A stretch of DNA of 7,441 nt, taken from NCBI GenBank assembly GCA_002383605.1, contig DFYK01000126.1:1-7441 (forward strand). The letters are read 5' to 3'. The notes beneath the pieces are model-generated. The model did not search any database. It saw only the letters and a program-made list of their open reading frames with translations, and was not told the origin of the DNA. This DNA comes from Proteiniphilum sp. UBA4084 (GTDB lineage Bacteria > Bacteroidota > Bacteroidia > Bacteroidales > Dysgonomonadaceae). The position numbers and the translations under genes were made by a program. Positions 1-4,582 of this stretch are shown piece after piece (the first letter of the stretch is position 1; the number at the start of each line of letters is the position of its first letter).

Positions 1-422
1 CTCTCAATCTGTGGCGGCAGAAGCTGAAACAAGGTCTGTACGCCATACAGGAGTCCCGCCGGCTTATTGGCCCGGATGGTAATCTTTTGGGATGTGACAT
101 CCAGCTTGTAGCCTTCATCACCCAGGGTGGCATCCTCCTTGTTGTTGAGCGACAACGCAATATGGGCGTTACGACTGTTCTCACGCACCGTGACACTTTT
201 ACCCGGTGCGAGAGACAGCTTTTCTTTCAATAAACCGGCCACATAAGCCGTCTCTTTTCCCGAAGGAATTGATATGATCACCTCATCGGGAAGCACATAA
301 TGTCCGCCCTTTTTCAGGAGGGAGACAGGTTCGGGAATAATGGAGATGTTGCGCTCGGCCTGCTGTGCAAAACCGGCTATAAAGCAAAAAACAAATACCA
401 GGGAGATTAAACTGCGTTTCAT
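1..422 (-). CDS. Beta-N-acetylhexosaminidase, glycoside hydrolase family 20 (N-terminal part, cut by window edge)
   Basis: The gene reads leftwards from an ATG at 422-420 and stays open for 140 codons to the window edge, so the catalytic domain is missing. Residues 1-19 look like a Sec signal peptide: a KR start, a hydrophobic core, and an AGFA site just before QQ. There is no lipobox, so export to the periplasm or outside is likely. After it come IIPEPVSLL (28-36) and EGYKLDV...ITIRA...GLLYGVQTLFQLLP (about 103-136), the typical pattern of the alpha/beta domain (Glyco_hydro_20b) that precedes the GH20 TIM barrel. Family members remove terminal N-acetylglucosamine or N-acetylgalactosamine from glycans, chitin oligomers or host mucin. 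The exact substrate cannot be read here. The start is supported by the signal peptide and by a -7 promoter element 27 bp upstream. The family call is firm; the substrate is unknown. Confidence 0.9.
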   Translation of the reverse strand, partial: MKRSLISLVFVFCFIAGFAQQAERNISIIPEPVSLLKKGGHYVLPDEVIISIPSGKETAYVAGLLKEKLSLAPGKSVTVRENSRNAHIALSLNNKEDATLGDEGYKLDVTSQKITIRANKPAGLLYGVQTLFQLLPPQIE

Positions 423-448
423 TTATTAAAAATATTTATTTAATTGGA

Positions 449-456
449 CAAATTTA
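449..456 (-). promoter_or_regulatory. Bacteroidota -7 promoter element upstream of the hexosaminidase gene
   Basis: On the minus strand this reads TAAATTTG, a full match to the Bacteroidota -7 consensus TAnnTTTG. Transcription would start near 444, giving a leader of roughly 20 nt before the ATG at 422. No good -33 TTTG lies at the usual 19-21 bp spacing. The nearest candidate, CTTG at 484-481, is 24 bp away, so the call rests on the -7 box and its position. Confidence 0.5.
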
Positions 457-520
457 CAAAAAATCTTCGGGATTCTGGTACAAGTTTGTTCATTCAATAC
501 ATTTTCTAAATTTCCGGTTA

Positions 521-570
521 AATACTGCTTCCTTTTATACTGTATCGTCCTGATTTTTGTTTACAGTATT
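521..570. repeat. Inverted repeat with two competing left arms
   Basis: ATACTGTA (537-544) is the exact reverse complement of TACAGTAT (562-569), with a 17-nt spacer. A second copy of the left half, AATACTG (521-527), is the exact reverse complement of CAGTATT (564-570). The two left arms can therefore pair with the same right arm, one at a time. The element lies upstream of the hexosaminidase promoter and downstream of the gene remnant at 724-1017. It could be a regulator site, a weak terminator or a leftover of an inserted element; the sequence does not decide. Confidence 0.4.
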
Positions 571-573
571 AAC

Positions 574-713
574 CCTTCTCTTAGAAATCTCATTTCCTTC
601 TCTTATTTGTCTCTTACCCTTCTCTAAATCTTTTTACACATAACACTGATTATCAATTATCAAATAAGATTTCTTCTCTTAAAATGTCTAATTCCTTCTC
701 TTATTCTTCTCTA
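574..713 (-). repeat. Cluster of short direct repeats, unit TAAGAGAAGG (minus strand)
   Basis: Read on the minus strand, TAAGAGAAGG occurs exactly at 694-703, 596-605 and 574-583. Near copies are at 672-681 (TAAGAGAAGA), 618-626 (TAGAGAAGG) and 704-713 (TAGAGAAGAA), and a partial copy (TAAGAG) at 611-616. Start-to-start distances of 22 bp recur (574 to 596, 596 to 618, 672 to 694), close to two helical turns. Between the two groups lies a tandem 7-mer, TTATCAATTATCAA (650-663). The tract carries no gene. It begins about 11 bp past the stop of the AlbA_2-type remnant and ends before the hexosaminidase promoter. It is not a CRISPR array: units are too short and spacers are AT-rich and uneven. 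Confidence 0.6.
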
Positions 714-723
714 ATTTAATACT

Positions 724-1017
724 TTAAATATTCTTTCTAACCCATTTTGAATTGCTACGAGTTCCAATGTTGTTTATTAAATCCTTCTTCATATCCTGTA
801 AAATATTATCAAGTTTCTTTCTGCGCTGCTTTTCATCCATATAATCAGGCATTTTATCCAGAAGCAAATCTTCTAATTCTTTTCTTGTCGCTGAACCGTG
901 TATTTCGATATGCCTTAGAATAAATGATTTGAGTAGTTCAGTATTTAATCCCCTATTACGAGTGTACTGAGCCTTTTTGTCTGTTATCTTCGCTATCTGT
1001 ACAGAGAATAGGGAGTA
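724..1017 (-). pseudogene. C-terminal remnant of an AlbA_2/AAA_4-type putative DNA-binding or ATP-binding protein
   Basis: A minus-strand frame is open for 97 codons and ends at a TAA (726-724). An in-frame TAA at 1020-1018 closes it upstream, and the first methionine is only at residue 56, so no plausible start exists. The peptide has IAKITDKKAQYTRNRG (8-23), then SATRKELEDLLLDKMPD (about 42-58), DEKQRRKKLDNIL (61-73), and NIGTRSNSKWV (83-93). From memory this matches the winged-helix-like C-terminus of the large AlbA_2/AAA_4 family common in Bacteroidota, usually several hundred residues long. All upstream domains are missing and I could not pick them up in other frames. It is much more AT-rich than the genes around it, which fits acquired and decaying DNA. 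The family name is a recognition by eye and needs a search. Confidence 0.6.
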
Positions 1018-1058
1018 TTAATTGAAGAATACTTATCTACAGACATTTGAGTAAATGA

Positions 1059-1220
1059 CGTTTGTTTATAAGGGTAAATAACGAGGGATGTATGTTGATC
1101 ATTTCTTGGAGTGTGGGGCTGAAGGGGACAATAAAGGATTCACTAATTCAACTGTACACCAGAGATTACATTCATGTAGATGATTTGTTTGATTGTGTAA
1201 TTTTCATTCAAAAAAAATAG
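1059..1220 (+). pseudogene. Possible remnant of an NAD-dependent sugar epimerase/dehydratase
   Basis: A frame opens after a TGA at 1056-1058 and ends at TAG 1218-1220; the first ATG is at 1092, giving 42 residues. It contains RDYIHVDDL (residues 24-32 from that ATG) followed by FDCVIFIQKK. The motif RDYIHVDDL is typical of GalE-like extended short-chain dehydrogenases, where it normally follows a segment like IQLYGDGSQT. Here IQLY joins TRDYIHVDDL directly, as if the GDGSQ-like stretch were deleted. The NAD-binding Rossmann part and the YxxxK catalytic motif are absent. It could be a chance open frame, since 50 codons in AT-rich DNA is not remarkable; only the motif raises it above noise. Confidence 0.27.
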
Positions 1221-1253
1221 TTGAATATTCTGCTATTTTAATCGTTATAATGA

Positions 1254-1278
1254 AATAACAACTGATATTTCTGTTATT
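1254..1278. repeat. Small inverted repeat in the nusB upstream region
   Basis: AATAACA (1254-1260) and TGTTATT (1272-1278) are exact reverse complements around an 11-nt spacer. It lies about 110 bp upstream of the nusB promoter element, too far for a classic repressor site. The rest of 1221-1384 is AT-rich and I see no gene, RNA or strong structure in it. Confidence 0.25.
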
Positions 1279-1384
1279 AAAAACATTTTATTTCTTTATT
1301 TAAAAAAGAATGATGGATTGATCTTATATATGAGAACTTGTGATCATTATCATGCCGGAAATACGAAATACCGAAAAAAATAGC

Positions 1385-1392
1385 TACTTTTG
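1385..1392 (+). promoter_or_regulatory. nusB: Bacteroidota -7 promoter element for the nusB operon
   Basis: TACTTTTG is a full match to TAnnTTTG and ends 23 bp before the nusB ATG. Transcription would start around 1397-1400, leaving a leader of about 16-20 nt. I see no TTTG at the expected -33 spacing. No comparable box appears in the short gaps between the genes downstream, so this is the best candidate promoter for the whole group. Confidence 0.55.
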
Positions 1393-1415
1393 CAGTTTCA
1401 AAATAAGGTTTTTCA

Positions 1416-2342
1416 ATGATAAACAGAAATTTAATTCGTACAAGGATTGTCCAGATCGTTTATTCCTGGTACCAAAATACGAATAAGGATTTGCGGAATG
1501 CCGAAAAGGAGCTCATGTTCGGACTGCAGAAATCTTACGATCTTTATTTTTATCTGCTGCTGCTGATGGTGGAACTGACCAGGGCCTATGAAAACAGGGT
1601 GGAGATGAAACGCAACAAGTATCTCCCCTCAGCGGAAGATCTGCATCCCAACACCCACCTGATCGATAACAAATTTATGCTCCAGCTCAGGGATAATGAG
1701 CAGTTTCAAAAGCAACTCAACGAACGGCCCATGGTCTGGGATGCCAACGAATCGTTCGTCAAGAACCTGCTGGACACTATCCTGGAATCAGACACCTACA
1801 GGGAGTACGCAGAAATTGCTTCCCCCACATACGACGAAGACCGTGAGTTCTGGAGAAAGTCGTTCAAGCAGTTTATCTATATGAACGAAGAGCTCGATGA
1901 CATCCTCGAAGATGAATGTATTTACTGGAATGATGATGTGGAGATTGTGCAGACTTTTGTGCTGAAGACAATCAAGCGTTTCTCCGAAGAAAAGGGAACC
2001 AAACAACCGCTCCTCCCCATGTTTAAAGACAATGAGGACAGGGATTTTGCCCTCAAACTCTTGCATGATACCATCCTGAACGAAAAAAAATACAGGGAGC
2101 TGATCGACAAGCATACCGATAAATGGGATTTCGAACGCATCGCTTTTATGGATCTTATTATTATGCAAGTGGCTCTTTCAGAAATATTCACATTTGAATC
2201 GATCCCTACCAGCGTTTCTCTGAACGAATATATTGAGATTGCCAAATCATACAGTACCCCCAAAAGCGGTACATTCGTCAACGGAATATTAGATGCCATC
2301 GTGCAGGAAATAAAAGAAGAAAATCATATCTTTAAAAATTAA
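1416..2342 (+). CDS. nusB: Transcription antitermination factor NusB, long Bacteroidota form
   Basis: NusB binds boxA RNA together with NusE (ribosomal protein S10) and helps RNA polymerase read through rRNA operons. The C-terminal third is diagnostic: WDFERIAFMDLIIMQ (237-251), SVSLNEYIEIAKSYS (266-280) and FVNGILDAI (287-295) follow the NusB pattern of an ERI..MD helix, an NEaVelAk helix and a final FVNGvLd helix. The N-terminus NRNLIRTRIVQIVYSWYQ (3-20) matches the first NusB helix. At 308 residues it is about twice the roughly 140-residue form of other phyla. The extra length is a charged, helix-rich middle of about residues 60-200, usual in Bacteroidota but of unknown role. The ATG at 1416 fits the promoter position and the helix 1 homology. 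It is the first gene of the probable operon and lies 32 nt before yajC. Confidence 0.93.
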   Translation: MINRNLIRTRIVQIVYSWYQNTNKDLRNAEKELMFGLQKSYDLYFYLLLLMVELTRAYENRVEMKRNKYLPSAEDLHPNTHLIDNKFMLQLRDNEQFQKQLNERPMVWDANESFVKNLLDTILESDTYREYAEIASPTYDEDREFWRKSFKQFIYMNEELDDILEDECIYWNDDVEIVQTFVLKTIKRFSEEKGTKQPLLPMFKDNEDRDFALKLLHDTILNEKKYRELIDKHTDKWDFERIAFMDLIIMQVALSEIFTFESIPTSVSLNEYIEIAKSYSTPKSGTFVNGILDAIVQEIKEENHIFKN

Positions 2343-2357
2343 TTACGAGTTATCAAC

Positions 2358-2371
2358 TTTAAATATCAAAT
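2358..2371 (+). promoter_or_regulatory. AT-rich leader of yajC, shared with the winged-helix gene
   Basis: The 14-mer TTTAAATATCAAAT ends 3 nt before the yajC ATG. The identical 14-mer at 4335-4348 ends 2 nt before the winged-helix gene ATG. Neither leader has a Shine-Dalgarno sequence. Bacteroidota often initiate translation from A/T-rich leaders, so a ribosome-loading role is a reasonable inference, but chance similarity in AT-rich DNA is possible. Confidence 0.35.
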
Positions 2372-2374
2372 TGT

Positions 2375-2692
2375 ATGAATATTTTATTGCAAGCAGCTCC
2401 GGGCGGAGGTATGGGTGGCGGTGGCATGACCAGTACGCTCATCATGATGGTGGCCATCATCGCTGTATTTTATTTTTTCATGATCCGTCCGCAACAAAAA
2501 AAACAAAAAGACCTGCAGAAAAGCCGTGAGGCAATGAAGGTGGGTGACAAGGTGGTTACCTCAGGTGGTATTCACGGAAGAATCAAAGAGGTGGGCGACA
2601 CCTGGTTCCTGGTGGAAGTGGCCGACGGTGTAAGACTGAAATTCGAAAAAGCATCGGTTTTTGCCTCTTCAGCCGACGTGACGACGAACTAA
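2375..2692 (+). CDS. yajC: Preprotein translocase accessory subunit YajC
   Basis: YajC is a small inner-membrane protein that associates with SecDF and the SecYEG translocon in protein export. The 105-residue length is normal. A Gly/Met-rich segment (9-18, GGGMGGGGM) precedes a single membrane helix (about 19-37) that runs into MIRPQQKKQKD (36-46), the hallmark of the family. The cytosolic part has VGDKVVTSGGIHGRIKEV (56-73), the conserved hydrophobic-glycine stretch. The Ala/Gly-rich start is common in Bacteroidota YajC. It sits 32 nt after nusB and 10 nt before the YbbR gene, so it is very likely co-transcribed with both. Confidence 0.95.
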   Translation: MNILLQAAPGGGMGGGGMTSTLIMMVAIIAVFYFFMIRPQQKKQKDLQKSREAMKVGDKVVTSGGIHGRIKEVGDTWFLVEVADGVRLKFEKASVFASSADVTTN

Positions 2693-2702
2693 CCCTTTTG
2701 CC

Positions 2703-3698
2703 ATGGGAATAAAGGCTTTCATCCGGAAATGGACACCCAAAGCAGAAGCATATTTCTCCACCTTCCCGTGGAAGAACCTGCTCTTCTTTTTGTTTTTCCT
2801 CGTGCTGGCCTTTATTTTCTGGTTGATGCTCTTTTTCCAGAAGGATAACGTGGAGGGCACCTACCGCATTCCGCTGAAATACACCAATATCCCGGAAGAT
2901 GTGGTATTTGACAATGTACTTCCCGCCTTTATCGAAATCAGCGTGGCCGACAACGGCGTGGAAATGTTTTTGCTCGACGTCAAAAAAAGAGATTCGCTGG
3001 AGATCAACGTCAGAGAACTGACCGAGGGGGGTACCACCGAGCTTCAGGGAGACCAGTATCGCCAGCTGATTCGTTCGCAACTTGCGCCCAGCACCAACAT
3101 CAGGGGTTATTATCCCATGAGCGTCTCCCTGGCCACATCCAGGCTGGAGAAAAAGGAGTTGCGCGTTGTCTTCGATGGTGAGATTACCACCAGCCGGGCC
3201 AATCTGGTGGCCGACAGTGCCCTTTTTGTTCCGGAAACGGTGATCGCATACGGCTCCGCTGAGTCACTCAAACAACTGAAGTCGGCAGTAACAGAATATA
3301 CCCTGTTTAAAAACCTTCGGGCCACCTCCCAGCTGCCCATCAAAATTAACCCTGTCAAAGGTGTGAAGTTTATTCCGGCAGAGGTGGAGATTTATATCCC
3401 GATTGAAGAATATACGGAACGCACATTTGAGATTCCCATCGCTGCTATCGGCATGCCGGCGAACCTCGATGTGAAGTTTTTCCCTTCCCGTGTGAAAGTA
3501 TCATTCTCGGTGACACTCGAGGAATACAAAAAGATCAAGCCTGAGGATTTTGAGATTGAACTCAACTATCGGGAGTTTCATGAAAATGAAGGAGGACGCG
3601 TGGAGCTGGAACTCACAAAGAGTCCGCCATCGGCCAACAACACACGCATCTCACCCTCTTCTGTTGAGTTTTTGTTCGAAAATAAAAACGGACGGTGA
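2703..3698 (+). CDS. YbbR-domain (CdaR-like) membrane-anchored protein
   Basis: A single membrane helix lies at about residues 25-45, after a short basic cytosolic start that includes a YFSTFPWKN segment (18-25). The remaining 285 or so residues would face the periplasm and consist of YbbR-type beta-rich repeats. YRIPLKYTNIPEDVVFDNVLPAFIEI spans 54-79, a second unit starts near 150, and a third is at about 240-327 with FEIPIAAIGMP and the closing SPSSVEFLF. In Firmicutes the YbbR protein CdaR regulates the c-di-AMP cyclase CdaA from the neighbouring gene. No cyclase is present here, and the usual Bacteroidota neighbours (yajC, coaE) are. The role is therefore unknown; an envelope-linked regulatory or scaffold function is an inference. 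The start 10 nt after yajC is supported by the membrane helix position. Confidence 0.87.
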   Translation: MGIKAFIRKWTPKAEAYFSTFPWKNLLFFLFFLVLAFIFWLMLFFQKDNVEGTYRIPLKYTNIPEDVVFDNVLPAFIEISVADNGVEMFLLDVKKRDSLEINVRELTEGGTTELQGDQYRQLIRSQLAPSTNIRGYYPMSVSLATSRLEKKELRVVFDGEITTSRANLVADSALFVPETVIAYGSAESLKQLKSAVTEYTLFKNLRATSQLPIKINPVKGVKFIPAEVEIYIPIEEYTERTFEIPIAAIGMPANLDVKFFPSRVKVSFSVTLEEYKKIKPEDFEIELNYREFHENEGGRVELELTKSPPSANNTRISPSSVEFLFENKNGR

Positions 3699-3743
3699 TT
3701 TCGTAAAATTAACAAGGCCGTTTACCCATTAAATTTTGCCTGA

Positions 3744-4325
3744 ATGATTACAATCGGTGTTACGGGAGGAATTGGAAGCGGCAAGTCGGTGGTTTGCGAT
3801 ATTTTTCGCCTGCACGGTGTTCCGGTTTATGACGCCGACAAAGAAGCCAAAGAACTGAACGATACTTCTCCCGTGATTCGTGCAGAGCTCAGCCGTCATT
3901 TCGGTGAAGGACTATACCGGGAGGGAAGGCTCGACCGCAAAGCTTTTGCATCGATCATTTTTCAGGATAAACAGAAAGTGGCGGTGGCCAATGCAATCAT
4001 TCATCCCGAGCTGGCAAAAGATTTCCTGAAATGGTGCAGCAGGCAGGAACAGCATCACTCCATGGCAATCATTGATGCCGCACTGCTTTTTGAAGCCGGA
4101 TTTGATAAGTGGCTCGACAAAACAATCACGGTATACGCACCCAAGGATATCCGTCTGCAACGCACCATAGCCCGCGACCACTCGTCGGCAGACAAGGTGG
4201 AGGAGCGTATGAATGCCCAGCTGCCCGAGGAAGAAAAGATCAGACGTTCAGATTTTACCATTTACAACGATAACAGCCATTCATTGATTTTGCAGGTGGC
4301 GGAAATCATGCCAAGGTTAAACTGA
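3744..4325 (+). CDS. coaE: Dephospho-CoA kinase
   Basis: CoaE phosphorylates the 3'-hydroxyl of the dephospho-CoA ribose with ATP, the last step of coenzyme A synthesis, in the cytosol. The P-loop GGIGSGKS (8-15) sits directly after the first strand ITIGVT. YDADKEAKEL (29-38) carries the conserved acidic residues near the active site, and AIIHPEL (84-90) is the family's conserved IhP segment. DAALLFEAGF (111-120) corresponds to the usual PLLfE strand, and ERMNAQLPEEEK (153-164) to the R-x-x-Q-lid region. The 193-residue length is typical. The start gives the P-loop its standard position. It lies 45 nt after the YbbR gene. The TGA stop sits in the loop of a weak perfect inverted repeat (TTAAAC at 4317-4322, GTTTAA at 4326-4331). 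Confidence 0.95.
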   Translation: MITIGVTGGIGSGKSVVCDIFRLHGVPVYDADKEAKELNDTSPVIRAELSRHFGEGLYREGRLDRKAFASIIFQDKQKVAVANAIIHPELAKDFLKWCSRQEQHHSMAIIDAALLFEAGFDKWLDKTITVYAPKDIRLQRTIARDHSSADKVEERMNAQLPEEEKIRRSDFTIYNDNSHSLILQVAEIMPRLN

Positions 4326-4326
4326 G

Positions 4327-4348
4327 TTTAAATATTTAAATATCAAAT
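4327..4348 (+). promoter_or_regulatory. AT palindrome and shared leader before the winged-helix gene
   Basis: TTTAAATATTTAAA (4327-4340) is a perfect 14-bp palindrome ending 10 nt before the ATG at 4351. It overlaps the 14-mer TTTAAATATCAAAT (4335-4348) that also precedes yajC. The palindrome could be a binding site, for example for the winged-helix protein itself, or simply an A/T-rich ribosome-loading leader. Neither is shown by the sequence. Confidence 0.3.
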
Positions 4349-4350
4349 CT

Positions 4351-4548
4351 ATGATTGAGAAAATCGGGAATAACGCCGGAAAAGTGTGGACCGTGCTCGA
4401 TGAAGCAGGTCGCCAGAATGTGAAGGAAGTCAAAAAAACGACGAAACTGACCGACAAGGATCTCTACGCAGCAATCGGCTGGCTTGCCAGGGAAGGAAAA
4501 ATTTCGCTGGAAGAAGTGGAAAAAGAACTTTATATTTCGTTGAACTAG
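4351..4548 (+). CDS. Small winged helix-turn-helix protein (DUF2582-like)
   Basis: This 65-residue protein consists of a single winged-helix fold and nothing else. NNAGKVWTVLDEAG (7-20) forms the first helix, VKEVKKTTKLTDKDLYAAIGWLAREGKI (24-51) fits the helix-turn-helix with the recognition helix around DLYAAIGWLAREG, and SLEEVEKELYISLN (52-65) fits the wing. The pattern matches small winged-helix proteins of the DUF2582 type seen in Bacteroidota and other phyla. The target and function are unknown. No ligand or partner domain is present, so if it regulates anything it does so as a bare DNA-binding unit. It follows coaE by 25 nt and is followed by a terminator-like hairpin. Confidence 0.85.
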   Translation: MIEKIGNNAGKVWTVLDEAGRQNVKEVKKTTKLTDKDLYAAIGWLAREGKISLEEVEKELYISLN

Positions 4549-4550
4549 CA

Positions 4551-4575
4551 GAAGGAGGTCGCTACGACCCTTTTT
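4551..4575 (+). terminator. Terminator-like hairpin containing an AAGGAGGT sequence
   Basis: GGTCG (4557-4561) and CGACC (4565-4569) form a perfect 5-bp GC-rich stem with a CTA loop, followed by C and five T (4571-4575). This is the shape of a short intrinsic terminator at the end of the five-gene cluster. The left arm overlaps AAGGAGGT (4552-4559), a perfect anti-Shine-Dalgarno match. It ends 23 nt before the ATG of the dehydrogenase gene at 4583, too far for ordinary use as a ribosome site. The stem is short, so termination may be partial. Confidence 0.4.
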
Positions 4576-4582
4576 CAACATC

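Noticed and set aside
574..713. CRISPR array
   Set aside because: Units are only about 10 bp, spacers are AT-rich and of uneven length (about 12-44 bp), and no cas gene is present.
981..1047. A 17-codon frame on the minus strand starting MSVDKYSS, overlapping the remnant
   Set aside because: Too short, no motif, and ends within the remnant; most likely chance.
423..1415. tRNA, rRNA or riboswitch in the divergent region
   Set aside because: The tract is strongly AT-rich, with no cloverleaf, no conserved rRNA segment and no strong stem beyond the small repeats listed.
1788..2299. Two overlapping minus-strand frames of about 125 codons
   Set aside because: Antisense to nusB, no recognisable content.
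2583..3080. A 165-codon minus-strand frame across the yajC/YbbR junction
   Set aside because: It overlaps two well-supported genes and shows no family features.
3730..3738. Promoter -7 box before coaE (TAAATTTTG)
   Set aside because: It has three bases instead of two between TA and TTTG and ends 5 nt before the ATG, leaving no room for a transcript leader.
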